Shown here: one piece after another, positions 22,160-33,599 of the stretch | Position numbering within the stretch: position 1 is the first letter of the stretch | Layout: every line of letters starts with the position of its first letter | DNA from: Vigna angularis | Taxonomy: Eukaryota > Streptophyta > Magnoliopsida > Fabales > Fabaceae | DNA length: 64,000 nt | Direction: 5' to 3' | NCBI RefSeq assembly: GCF_016808095.1 | Contig: NC_068975.1 | Location: 24,063,501 to 24,127,500, forward strand | The notes under the pieces: model-generated | What the model saw: the letters and a program-made list of their open reading frames with translations, nothing else | What the model was told of the DNA's origin: nothing | Database searches by the model: none | Program-made: the position numbers and the translations under genes

Positions 22160-25089
22160 TGTAAGATCCTTGAAAATATTTGTAAGTTAAAATGTAAGAT
22201 CCATAAAAAAAAATATTTATAATTGTAAATTTTAACATTTTATTAGTAATAATAATTTTAATGGATAGAAAAATGTAAATTTTTGGATATAAAGTTATAG
22301 TAATTCTAGAGGGAGAACTTCAAATTTTTGATAACTTATTTAGGATTTTTTTTAAGAAAAGTGAATAGTAAATAGTAAATAGTAAATAGTGAATAGTAAA
22401 TAGTTAAAAAAAAAATTTATTAAAATAAATTGTGGAAGAGAATACTCCACGTAGAATTAATCATTCAGAGATAAGAATGATGAATAAAAAATAATTTTTG
22501 AATAGTAAAAATGAATAGTAAAAGTGAATAGTAAAAATGAATAGTAAAAAATGAATAGTAAAATTTTTTGGCTATAAATAGCCAAAGGGGGGAGGCTGAA
22601 AATTTGCACAAAAATTCTAGAGAAATTGTGAGAGAAGAGAGTTGGAGGAAATTATAGTTAAAGAGGGGAAATTCTGGAAGTTTCCGGAGAACGGTTTGAG
22701 AAGAGGAAACTAAGTCTGGAATAGAGGTAAGGGAAGCTAACTTTGAGTATTTCTTTTTGTATTATCTTGAGTCTTGAATATGCTATAATTTTTCTTTTGT
22801 CTGATTTTAAATCTTGAATATGGAGTATTTTGTTTCTGTATGATTTTGAATTTTAAATAAGAGTATGTTTTGTGTTAATATCCAAGTGTGATAGTTGTAA
22901 AATATGATGTTGATTATGTTATGCCAATTGTATGTTATTAGTGGTTTATTTTTGTATTTTGGAAGGATTAGAAATTGTCTAACCGGCTCTGCCAGATTCA
23001 ATTTCTTATTTCCCCAAACATTTTATTGTTTTCCTTATTTATTTTTATTGTTTTTTTGAAAGGATTAGAAATTGTCTAACCGGCTCTGCCAGATTCAATT
23101 TCTTGATTCCCCAAACTTTTTATTTCCTTCCGTATTTATTTTATTACATTTTTGGAAGGATTAGAAGTTGTCTAACCGGCTCTGCCAGATTCAACTTCTT
23201 GTTTCCCCAAACTATTTATTTCTTTGCTTATTTATTTTATTGCATTTTTGGAAGGATTAGAAGTTGTCTAACCGGCTCTGCCAGATTCAACTTCTTATTT
23301 CCCCAGACATGTATTGTTCTTGTTATTTAATTATATTGTATTGATGGATGGATTAAAAGTTGTCTAACCGGCTCTGCCAGATTCAACTTCTTGTTTCCCC
23401 ATGAATTTTTATATTAAGATTATTTTTATGATTGTCAAATATTGTATTCTTCTATGACCATTTATAGTAATGTTTTATTATTGTTAATTGTTTATAATTA
23501 TCTTGTATGAATTCTATTATGGATGTTTATTGTGATGAATTTATTGAATGAGTTTGTTGGCTGAAATTAATCTTGTTGGAAGGTTTGGAATAAGGGTTCT
23601 GTAATAGCTTGTATATGGGTATTAAATATATAAACAGTGTTTGAGGTTTTTGTGAGAGGAAGTAAAATTAGGCATTTTAAGATTTAGAGCATAAGAAAAC
23701 AAGGCAGATAAATTAAATAAATAAATTGTTAATTATTGAAGGCCTCCCTTTGTTGGTAGGATAGAGGAACCTTAAAAACCTGAGTTGGCACATCCCTGAT
23801 CATAGAGCAGCCCTGGCCTGGTCCAGTCAGTTGTGACTAGTCATATGTGCTGGCGTCGAAGGTGAGTTTGATGCGTTCAGACATCTGGGTCCTCTCCGGT
23901 GACCAATTGGGGTAAAGAAAAATCTCTACTAGGATGAAAATAAAATAAAACAAGTTGATTGTAGATGCATAATATTATCATGGTAAAAATTTCATATATA
24001 TTTTATTTATCATTACATTGAGCCCAGACTTTAATATGTAGTTCCTAAGATATGTTGATATATTTTGGTTGATCCATGATCTTTGTTTGGTGAAAATATG
24101 TTGAGTTATACTCGGTATGGTCAAAATGAGTTTATAATATCAAGTATGATATCTGGCAATATGTTTAATTTATTGACACCAAAATAGGTTATTGTCAAAT
24201 TATGATTAGAGAATGAACATGATTGAGTTATGCGGAGAAGAAGTTATGAATTGTTGATTTGATGAAATGTTGGAGTGGATAAGAGGATATGAAATGTTGA
24301 TTTGATGAAATGTTGGAGTAGATATAAGAAATCATTGCTTATGAAATGATGTTTCCTACGGGAAGTAGTATGTTCGGTTTATACCATGGGAGCTTGATAT
24401 GAGCAAAGTAACACCTGAGGTTTATGAAAGCAGGCAACAAGTGGTCTGACCATAAGGCTTTGACATAAATATGTGGTTCATAAGTTTTATAGAAGCAGGC
24501 AGAGAGAGGTCTGACCATAAGGCTTCAGAGAGTAATACATAGTATACAGGTGAGGCTTAAGGAAGCAGGCAGAGAGCGGTCTGACCATAAGGCTTCGTGA
24601 GTAAGCATGGTAAAATTGTAAGGTTTATGAAATTGAGGAAGTTGATTTTGATAATGATGAATTAATGACATCGGGGTAATGATATTTTAGTAATTGTAGA
24701 AATACATGTTTGAACTATTCTTATTACAAGTTTAATGATTGATATGATATGGTTGGCTTACCCTTATTTGTTTGTTCTATGATCATATAACTCATGTTAT
24801 ATGTGATTAGATAATGTTGCAGATGCGGTTGAAAAAGCTTAGAGATGAGAGAGATGTAGGGAAAAACTTTCAGGGATTTTTGTAAAAAGAATAAATTTGT
24901 ATTGGGAAGATTATGTTGTGTAAAACTTATAAGTTGAAATTTCAATGATGAAGACTATATTGTTTAAAGTTTGTAAGTTTGGTATTGTACTTTGGAGTAA
25001 TTGAAATAAAGTTTGATTGTTTATATGAGATATCAAATTAATTTAGTCTCTACTATCAGTAATACCCTTTAAAATATTTGGGTGTTACA
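22160..25089 (+). repeat. 3' LTR of gypsy B
   Basis: 2930 bp, the same length as the 5' LTR. Differences seen by eye include a small A/T-run change near 22405, one substitution in the third 96-bp repeat, a 2-bp TA difference near 23613, and single substitutions near 23650, 23812, 24142, 24530, 24771 and 24857. Confidence 0.97.
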
Positions 25090-27384
25090 CCATGCCAATG
25101 CTTGCATGATAGCTGTTGTTGTAAGTGAATTCAATTAATGGTAAGACCTCATCCCAAATACCCAAGTGATCTAAAACGCAAGTTCTCAACAGATCTTCTA
25201 AGGATTGAATCGTCCTCTCAGACTGTCCATCAGTTTGTGGATGATACGCAGAGCTCATTTGTAATTTGCTAACCAACTCACGTTGTAGAGACTGCCAGAA
25301 TTTTGATGTAAATCGCGGATCTCTGTCTGACACTATGCTCGACGGTATTCCATGTAGTCTTATTACTTCTCTTATATACAGTTGGGCGAACTTCATCATA
25401 GAAATCCTTAGATTCATCGCCAAGAAGTGAGCGCTCTTCGTCAATCTATCTACCACAACCCAGATAGCATCATGACCCTTTCCTGTCCGCGGTAAGTGGG
25501 TTACAAAATCCATAGCGATACTGTCCCATTTCCACTCAGGTATCTCTAGTGGTTGCAACATACCTCCAGGTCGTTGATGTTCTACTTTAGCCTTTTGACA
25601 TGTCAAACATGCAGACACAAATTGTGCCACATCTCTCTTCATTCCAGACCACCAGAAAGACTTCTTGAGATCTTGATACATCTTAGTCATACCAGGATGC
25701 ATGCTAAGACGACTTTGATGTCCTTCCTCGAGAATCAACCTTTTTAGCTCAACGTTATCTTGGATACAGACTTTGTCCCTAAACCTCAAAATGCCATCAG
25801 CTCCTAACATAAATTCTCTGGCTTGATCTGTACCCAATAAACCCACTGTTTTCTGCATCTCGGCATCTAATAATTGTTTATCTTTGACTAAACCCAACAA
25901 ATCACTTGATATCATTAAGTTGCTGCACCTGATGAAATCCGACTTTAGCTCGACATACAACTTCATATCCTTGAATTTCTCGATCAATTCTAGCTCCCTT
26001 AGCATCATAGTAGATACATGCACTGTCTTTCTGCTCAGAGCATCTGCTACTACATTAGCCTTACCTAGATGGTATAGAAGTTCAAACTCATAATCCTTCA
26101 AAAACTCCATCCATCTTCTCTGTCTCATGTTTAATTCCTTTTGATCAAAAAGATATTTCAAACTCTTATGATCACTGAACACTTGGAACTGTGCGCCATA
26201 TAGGTAATGCCTCCAAATCTTCAAAGCAAATACAACAGCTGCCAACTCTAAATCATGAGTGGGGTAATTTTTCTCATGATTCTTAAGTTGTCTCGAAGCA
26301 TAAGCTACTGCTTTCTTTTCTTGCATAAGTACACATCCCAGTCCTTGATATGAAGCATCACAGTATACTTCGAAAGATCTTCTTGGGTCAGGGATCACTA
26401 ACACGGGAGCACTTGTCAACCTCTTCTTTAGTTCCTGAAAACTGGCTTCACATCGGTCTGTCCAAGCAAATGGATGATCTTTACGAGTTAATTGCGTCAA
26501 TGGTGACACAATCTTGGAGAATCCTTCTATGAATCTACGGTAGTACCCTGCTAATCCTACGAAGCTCCTGATCTCAGTTACAGACTTAGGTCTCTCCCAT
26601 TGAAGCACAGCTTCGACCTTAGCCGGATCTACCGATATTCCACCATCCGATATGACATGCCCAAAAATTGCACCTCTTTCATCCAAAACTCACATTTGGA
26701 CAACTTGGCGTACAACTTTTTATCTCTTAACACCTCAAGAACTGTTCGAAGGTGATCCACATGTTCTTCCCGAGTCTTGGAGTATATAAGAATGTCGTCT
26801 ATGAAGACCACGACAAACTTATCTAAGAAAGGTCTGAATATCCTATTCATATAGTCCATGAATACAGCAGGAGCATTGGTTACACCAAAAGGCATAACTA
26901 CGTATTCATAATGTCCATATCTAGACCTGAAAGCAGTCTTTTGTACATCTTCTGCCTTTACTAAAATCTGATGATAACCTGATCGTAGATCAATTTTCGA
27001 AAACACTTTCGCTCCATGTAACTGATCCATTAAGTCGTCGATTCTTGGCAACGGGTACTTGTTCTTGATAGTCAACTTATTCAGTTGTCTGTAATCCACA
27101 CACAATCTGGAGCTCCCATCTTTCTTCTTGACCAACAACACTGGCACACCCCAAGGTGAAACACTTGGTCTGATAAATTGCTTCTCCAGCAAGTCTTCTA
27201 TCTTCTTTTTCAATTCCGTTAATTCAGCTGGAGCCATCCGATACGGAGCAATTGATACTGGTCCGGTGCCTGGTATCAGATCAATTGAGAACTCAGTCTC
27301 TCTTTGAGGAGGCAGTCCCGGTACATCTTCAGGAAACACATCCATGAAATCACTCACCACTAAGTGATCTATGCTCCCTCCACT
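25090..27384 (-). pseudogene. Gypsy A pol: RT, RNase H and integrase (frameshifted, cut by element B)
   Basis: Reading leftward from 27384, in the same frame as gag after a TAG, RT runs to about 26664 and includes the catalytic [12 protein letters not shown] 1-nt deletion in a short C run near 26663 shifts the frame just after EVQFLG. The second frame carries the end of RT, RNase H ([18 protein letters not shown]), integrase with its zinc region, all of the DDE core including the first Asp (SIAMDFVTH), and stops at NNSYHASIGM where element B inserted. The missing C-terminus is at 14134-14752. Pol is therefore broken twice. Unlike B, A still has the first integrase Asp. Confidence 0.93.
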
Positions 27385-29001
27385 CTAATTAACCTCCATG
27401 TGTGTCAACACTATGAAGCAACATGACCCTTCTTGTACTTCGCGCCACAATTTCCCCGAAGATAATATCCTCGACTCTTCCTCTTGAGGAAATAACAATC
27501 TTTTTGCACCGCAGTCTAAGAGAATGTGATTGGAAGTTAGCCAATCCATTCCAAAAATTATCTCTAAACCTTGTAGAGGTAAGCAGATAAGATTAACTCT
27601 AAATTGACGTCCTTCTACTACTATAGGACATCTAGTACATGCTAGAGATGTCTTAACTAAGCCAGAAGCTGGAGTAGATACTATTAGGTCATACTGTAGC
27701 TCACTCACAGTTAGTCCCAACTTTCTCACACAATCATCAGACACAAAGGAGTGCGTTGCTCCAGAATCAAACAAAACACAACAAGCTTTCCCAAATAATA
27801 AACAATTTCCGATGATAAGATTACCTGGCCCAGTTGCCTCCGCTCCGGTCATCGCATACACTCTGCCCACAGCCTGAGGTTTGGTATCTGCCATCTGTTG
27901 AGGCTGATTAGTTGGTAGTTGAAGCCTTGATCCTTTAGATGTGGGACAATTCCTGGCAAAGTGTCCCTCCTTCCCGCAGGTATAACACTTCATCGGACCA
28001 ACTAATTGAGGGCAAACAGACTTATAATGTGGTCCTCCACAGCGAAAACACTTCACCACGCTAGATTGTCCTACTTGACCTGATGGATGAAACGAAGGTC
28101 CTTTGATTGCTTGAAAAGGAGGTTTAGAATAGGGCTTCCTCTTGTCTCCATGACTAAACTTGGACCCAGATGGTCCACCAATCCTCTGTGGCTGTCTTTG
28201 CTGATTTTGCACTTCATTCTTGGTCTTTTCTAACACTTTGGCCCTCTCCACTAATGTAGGAAACTCCTTAATACATAAACCTTTTACTAGCAATTTGATA
28301 TCTCCTCGAAGGCCATTTTCAAACTTCCTACATTGCCATTCTTCATCCATATCCAGAGTGTGGAAGCGGATCAGATGCTTAAACTTATCAGCATATTCTG
28401 TCACGGACATTCCCCCTTGCACTAGCTGAAGAAACTCCACTTCTTTGGTAAACCTTACACTGTCAAGGGAATATTCCGCATAGAACTTCTTCTTGAATAA
28501 GTTCCAGGTGATCGGGGTACCACTCCTTTCCAACAATGTCCTTGTACTGGTCCACCAGTGACTGGCCTCTCCTGATAATAAATATTCAGTATAAGCCAAT
28601 CTATTCTCTTCTGGGCAGTTTTTGGCATTGAAAATCCTCTCCATATCTCTAAACCATTGGTCTGCTTCATCTGCACTAGTATTGCCACAGAATTTAGCTG
28701 GATGGTGTTGAAGAAAATTCTCCAGGCTCCATTCATGTATTGGAGTAGGTGGAATATAAAAATGGTCAGTGGAAATTCTTGCACCACCGTTCATTAATTC
28801 CACATATTGCCTTTGTTGTGCCTCGGCTGACACCCTAGCAGCTTTCAATTGTTGTAATGCCATGGTGTTATGTTGCATCAAGGATGCATTCTGCTGCTGC
28901 ATCGCCACCACAAATGATTCCATTACTCTTACCAGATTAGAAACATCAGACCGTACAGGTGAAGGAGGAGAAGAAGGTCTGGATGCCATGGTTCTGTCCA
29001 A
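27385..29001 (-). CDS. Gypsy A gag-protease
   Basis: 538 codons. The N-terminal ~70 residues are Ser/Pro- then Gln-rich and coiled-coil-like, absent from B. The gag capsid domain follows (CGNTSADEADQWFRDMERIF; WQCRKFENGLRGDI). The two zinc knuckles are CFRCGGPHYKSVC (short spacing) and CYTCGKEGHFARNC. The aspartic protease has DSGATHSFV and ends IIFGMDWL. The frame ends with TAG at 27387-27385, and the same frame is open into RT, just as in element B but about five codons further on. A second in-frame ATG four codons in is equally possible as start. Confidence 0.92.
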   Translation of the reverse strand: MDRTMASRPSSPPSPVRSDVSNLVRVMESFVVAMQQQNASLMQHNTMALQQLKAARVSAEAQQRQYVELMNGGARISTDHFYIPPTPIHEWSLENFLQHHPAKFCGNTSADEADQWFRDMERIFNAKNCPEENRLAYTEYLLSGEASHWWTSTRTLLERSGTPITWNLFKKKFYAEYSLDSVRFTKEVEFLQLVQGGMSVTEYADKFKHLIRFHTLDMDEEWQCRKFENGLRGDIKLLVKGLCIKEFPTLVERAKVLEKTKNEVQNQQRQPQRIGGPSGSKFSHGDKRKPYSKPPFQAIKGPSFHPSGQVGQSSVVKCFRCGGPHYKSVCPQLVGPMKCYTCGKEGHFARNCPTSKGSRLQLPTNQPQQMADTKPQAVGRVYAMTGAEATGPGNLIIGNCLLFGKACCVLFDSGATHSFVSDDCVRKLGLTVSELQYDLIVSTPASGLVKTSLACTRCPIVVEGRQFRVNLICLPLQGLEIIFGMDWLTSNHILLDCGAKRLLFPQEEESRILSSGKLWREVQEGSCCFIVLTHMEVN

Positions 29002-29115
29002 AGAGAGGAACCATTAGTCTAAAATTTAATTCCTATAATCGGAAGACACAACTAAGATCACACAACTAAAATATGATATCTTCATAACCTACAGGATTCC
29101 TAGGGGAAAGGAACT

Positions 29116-29127
29116 GCTCTGATACCA
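29116..29127 (-). promoter_or_regulatory. Primer-binding site of gypsy A (initiator tRNA-Met)
   Basis: On the minus strand TGGTATCAGAGC lies four bases downstream of the 5' LTR, the same primer site as in element B. Confidence 0.92.
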
Positions 29128-29131
29128 TTAA

Positions 29132-31288
29132 TGTAACATCCCAATTATTATAGCATTAAACTATAATAGAGTTCTTACATCATTGATACAATAGAACAGT
29201 TGATAGGAGGAGGAATAACAGTTTTCCTCATTATTATACAAACCCTCACTCATAATTCAAACTAAATACAATTCAAGCTTAAAATAGAGACTAAAAATAT
29301 AAGTCTCATTCTTATAACTAATCTTCCGTCGATCCTCCATCTAAAGCTTGCTCCACCGGCATATCACCAACTTCTGCTCCCATCCACCGGATGATCATCG
29401 CTAGACAAAATACATAACACAAAATAACAACCACACAACAGACAAAGCAAGGGTGAGCTAATGCAACATAAAATGTTAAGGTAAATTAAATTAATAACCA
29501 ATTTTCCAACTTACAAGTTAAATTACTCAATAATACAATAAACATACCATACTCATTGTAAATTCACTCATCCAGATAATCGTATGAATATTGAACTCTT
29601 AGCTAGTTATACACTTACAGTGGTACTTTACTCAGCTACATCCTATCCTACTCTGTCCCCCAAATTGGATCTTCGGATATGGATGCACTTAATCGCTAAC
29701 TCAATTATTCTATCCTACTCTGTCCCCCAAACTGGATCTTCGGATATGAATAAAACCACTGAAGCTACATCCTTCCTACTCTGTCCACCCCATGGTGGAT
29801 CTTTGGTAAGGATTTCCCACTCTCCACCACAAAGCTTTCTCTCTAAGTGAGATCGAGACTATTGAGAGCATAAGAATGAACCCCTAAATCGGAGTTCCTA
29901 TATTCATACGTACAGTACTTGACATAAAAACAACAAGGAGTTCCTCCTTGGAACTATATTCTACACTTTCCATTCATAAATACACATGTTACCATATTCT
30001 CATCTTTAGTCATATCTTAAGAAAATAACTCTTACATACTCAAACATTTCACATCCTCACAGAAACATCACTTATTAACACATAACTCTTTATGATCTAT
30101 TAAGTCGAACCCTTAAGTAGTTCAAACAGCTTGGATACCCTCACCCATGGCTCCGGAAGGGTCAAAAACCCCCATATCGACCTAAAGAACGTCCAAAACA
30201 TACATCCAGAACTCCCAAAATGTCAAAAACATCAAAAACACTAAATTTGTCACGCATAACTCGCTCCAACGAGTTGACTCATTTTACTCAAGTGAATTTA
30301 CCATTCTAAAATCACGAAAATTCACCTCACAGGCTATATCGACTATTCCTTTCATCGTACAGACTTCCTAGACGTCCAAAAACTCATCTCCTATCAACAA
30401 CCCATATTCATCCAAATCTTATAAACATCTAAACTAAACATATAATTAAAAGGCAGCGGATAATTAGTACAATCCAAAATTTCCGATCAAAAACCTAGTC
30501 TCCTTTTAAATCCATAAACAGATTCAAAATCTTCGATCTATACGTATACCTAAAAAAAAAACTTCCACCGATTCAAAATACTTAATACGAACAAGATCTC
30601 TTCAAAATTATCAAAACAGAAGCATATCCCAATTCCCAACCGTACATCAATTCAAAAGATACAACAGAAGCAGAATTTCATTCTAAAATCATAAAGAGAA
30701 TCAAAATCCTAAACATATACCAAATTTAAGATCATACAGAAAAAAAAAGACTCAAGGTGAGCTCCCCTTACGGTTTTCTCCTTAGCTAGCCTTTCGAAAA
30801 CACTTTGCGAATGTTCCCCCGACTCAAATCACAGCTCTAAAGTTCCTCTGCTCCAAAACCTTCGTACACTAGCCTTTGGTTCAACTTAGGAACCATTCCA
30901 ACCCCTGGGACGTCCTTAAATAGCCAAACATTTGGCCAGAAATGCGTTTTAAACAGTAAAACGCGTTTAAACAGTCAAAAATGCGTCAAAAACGTGTCCA
31001 CTCACTCGGACAACTTTTTCAGTCTGGTTGAACCCCTTCCCGATGTCGGAATTACGCGTATGAGTACTCGAATCAAAGCTATTTGAGTCTACTTTCTAAT
31101 GGAGAAAGAATTAACTCAATATCTAATTTATAAAGAAAGTTATAATTGAAATACTAAACCTTGTCAAAGTCGACAGCATTGTATTTTGTACTATACTTCG
31201 TACTTTTGTTACAACTTGTTACATCTTGAGTTTCTTAGTCTCCTAATGACCCAAACTTACTATTTCTTCTAATTTTCAGGGTCTTACA
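29132..31288 (-). repeat. 5' LTR of gypsy A
   Basis: 2157 bp, pairing with 11934-14089. Differences are scattered through the whole length, with a cluster near 30930-31080, and outnumber those between the B LTRs. Confidence 0.95.
30916..30922 (-). promoter_or_regulatory. Possible TATA box in the 5' LTR of gypsy A
   Basis: On the minus strand TTTGGCTATTTAAGGACG is a TATA-like motif in the position where B has its TATA box. The match is weak and no transcript start is known. Confidence 0.35.
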
Positions 31289-31293
31289 GATAC

Positions 31294-31920
31294 TGTCACG
31301 CTTCAGACATTGCCGATGCATCTCGGATCACCATCATGCTCCCCTCCACCCTGAATCTCTCTCGCTGTCGTCGCTCCAGAGACGTCATCTTCCCCGCGCC
31401 ACCAATTTCGCAAGAGCAGAAACACGAAAACAGCCGTAGCGCGTCTCGCTACCTCCATCACCATCGCAATGCTATTCGCTCGAGATCTACCAGCCTTCAC
31501 TAGACAGTGAGACTCTCGTTGTCGTCGCATTCCGAACATCTCCCACGAACCCCAAAACCTGCGTCAACGAACCCAGCCGCAAAACCCCCAAATCGGCGTC
31601 AACCAACCCAACCGTAGAACCACCAAACCGACCTCAGCAAACCTAGGCGTAGAACCCCCAAACTGCCATCTTCAATCCCAGCCAAAGAATCCCCAAACCA
31701 GTGTCAACCAACCAACCCTCACTTGTCCCAAAATCGCTCAATATTGGAGGGCACAATGGAGGGCACCAGCATAATAGAGAAGGGAAGGGGGAAGCTTTCA
31801 GAGAAGAGAACAAAGGGGAGGGAAATTGGAAAATTTGGGGAAAGTGACGAAGCGTGAAGTTGGGGAAAGTGATGAAACTGGGAACGAAAACCCCAATTTG
31901 GAACTTAAATTAGCGAGAAT
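31294..31920. other. GC-richer right interior of the CACTA element
   Basis: The first ~250 bp resemble exon or 5' UTR sequence (CTCCGTCC-type pyrimidine-rich, short frames on both strands). The rest contains Asn/Pro-type repeats such as AACCCCCAAA. The longest minus-strand frame (31539-31303) is unrecognised. It may be the 5' part of the unit whose 3' exon is at 11204-11930. Confidence 0.35.
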
Positions 31921-32382
31921 GTTACCGACGGCTTAAAAGCCTTCGGTAATCATCTCAATACCGAGGGCTTCAAAGCCTTCGGTAATATGTCGTCTGTAAA
32001 TCGCGCTTTTCCAGTAGTGTTTTGCTTACTTAGCCAAAGGTAGATTTAGAGAATTTTGACTCACCTAATGAAATTTTCACTTGCCCAATGACTAGCCACT
32101 AAATATTTTATAAAAACAACTCCTTTTAGTGAGAATTTAGTCACCTCACTATCAAAACTCACCGATTTTCAATTAAATGAATTCGTTTAACAAGAATTTC
32201 CCAATGACCAAACTACTAGGAATTTTATTTAAAAGTTCGCTTAACGACCAAGCCTTTTGAGTTCTCAATTAATTGAATTTTTCCTACCAAGCGATAAGTC
32301 ACCCAACAACTCTACATAATTCATAAAATTAATGAACAAGTAACCAAATTGGTTCAGACTGAGTAGTTCTCTTTACACTAGT

Positions 32383-33595
32383 CACTAGTGCAATCAAGGT
32401 ATACCACCTCGGTTATTTTCACTTATAGACACCGGTTCTGCGACCGGTGCATATTCAGACGAGGTAAAAAGAATAGATTTTTTGGCTCGGTCCTGAACCG
32501 TATCAAAAGGATTCAGATTCTGACTCGGTTCACAGACAACCGAGGCAGTAGAATTTTTTTATTTTTTTATTTTCAACCGAGATCAGTGTTGTTATGTTTG
32601 TTTATTTTCTTTGTGGTTAAACTTCTTTCTCTTTCTGCAATTTTTTTCATCCATGTCTTTGGACAAAATTACTTTGACAAACAAACTCAGATGTCTAAGA
32701 AGGGGGAAATAGGAAGCAGAGAGAGCAGACGGGAGATCCAAACCAAAAACCAAAATCAGAGATCCAAACCAAAAACCAAAAATCAGAGATCCATTTCGCC
32801 ATCCACCTGCAAAGAAACAGAACCAAAAACCAAAAAACGCAGAAAAGGGTTTCCGCCATCGCAGCCGCCGTCGCGGGCTGTCTCGCCGCACCGTCGCGGG
32901 CTCTCGCCGCACCATCGTGAGCTCCCTCGCCGCGCCGTCGCGAGCTCTCTCGCCTTGCCGCACCGTCGCGAGCCGTCTCGCCTCGCCGCACTGTCGTGAG
33001 CCGTCTCGCCTCGCCGCACCGTCGTGAGATCTCTCCTCGTCATGGCCATGTGCACCGTCCTAGGGATGCAGAGGGAGAAGCCATCTGGTGAGAGAATGAT
33101 GGAGTTGAGGGAGAGGGGAGTGGAGAATGGGAGGGGTTGCAGGAGAGGAGGGAGGGGTTGCAGGAGAGGAGGGAGGGGATGAGGGAAAGTGAAACGTAGG
33201 GAAATGGGAAATGAAACATCATATCTAGGGTAATTTTTTTTGAACCGGTTCACTCTCCACCGAGGCATATAGTCCTAAAAAAAAAAATAAAAAATGAAAT
33301 AGCTATACGCCTCGGTTCCCGCCTAAATCGAGGCATAAACATGGGTTTGCACCGGTTCTTAATGAACCGAAACCATAGGCTCTCTGCAGATTTCAAAATT
33401 CAGACGTGTCAGGCAACTTTTAGGCATCAGTTTTGCTATGAACCGAGGTAATATTACTTATATGTTTCGGGTTTCCTTGAACCGAGGTGTATAAGTTCGC
33501 CTAAACTACAAAAATGTCATCGCGCTTTGATAGACTTCGGTTTTTCTTAAACCGAAGTCTATAAGACAAGTTAAAAAACATTTTTTTTACTAGTG
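32383..33595. mobile_element. Small non-autonomous CACTA element (CACTA-2)
   Basis: The left end is CACTAGTGCAATCAAGG and the right end, read inward, is CACTAGTAAAAAAAATG. The 3-bp duplication AGT flanks it (32380-32382 and 33596-33598). Subterminal ACCTCGGTT / AACCGAGG motifs recur near both ends. The middle (32690-33030) is GC-rich and holds repeated CGCCGCACCGTCGCGAGC units coding for low-complexity Arg/Pro/Ser peptides, followed by a GGGAGGGG-rich stretch. No transposase is present. The interior may include a captured host fragment that I cannot identify. Confidence 0.85.
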
Positions 33596-33599
33596 AGTG

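Larger units (their letters stand above)
14753..25089 (+). mobile_element. Ty3/gypsy LTR retrotransposon B (chromovirus), young and nearly intact
   Basis: Two 2930-bp LTRs (14753-17682 and 22160-25089) surround a primer site for initiator tRNA-Met, gag-protease and RT-RNase H-integrase-chromodomain frames, and a polypurine tract. The 5-bp duplication CCATG flanks it (14748-14752 and 25090-25094). It sits in the integrase gene of element A in the opposite orientation. By eye the LTRs differ at only about ten positions plus two or three small indels, so the insertion is recent. Two faults are visible: an in-frame TAG between protease and RT, and Tyr in place of the first catalytic Asp of integrase. 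Confidence 0.97.
11934..31288 (-). mobile_element. Ty3/gypsy LTR retrotransposon A (chromovirus, Tekay/Del-like), inactive
   Basis: Two LTRs of about 2.16 kb (11934-14089 and 29132-31288) bracket a minus-strand gag-pol. The 5-bp duplication GATAC lies exactly outside both ends (11929-11933 and 31289-31293). Reading leftward the order is 5' LTR, primer site complementary to initiator tRNA-Met, gag-protease, RT, RNase H, integrase, chromodomain-like tail, purine tract, 3' LTR. Without gypsy B it is about 9.0 kb. It is inactivated by a 1-nt deletion in RT near 26663 and by insertion of element B inside integrase. By eye its LTRs differ at roughly 25-30 positions, so it is older than B. Clade placement rests on long LTRs plus the chromodomain-like C-terminus and is inference. 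Confidence 0.95.
9305..32019. mobile_element. CACTA (En/Spm-type) transposon, split by a nested gypsy element
   Basis: The left end reads CACTACAAAAAAG and the right end reads inward CACTACTGGAAAAG. Both are typical CACTA termini, flanked by the 3-bp duplication TTT (9302-9304 and 32020-32022). Subterminal arrays of the motif CCTTCGGTAA and its complement lie at 9340-9515 and 31920-31990, as expected for transposase-binding regions of this superfamily. Without the gypsy insertion it is about 3.36 kb. No transposase (TNPD/TNPA) frame is visible, so it appears non-autonomous. One long minus-strand frame (about 11204-11933) and a GC-richer segment near the right end are its only coding candidates. 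Confidence 0.88.

Noticed and set aside
32592..33268. Arg-rich frames on both strands in CACTA-2
   Set aside because: They arise from CGCCGCACCGTCGCGAGC-type repeats. No start context or family match.
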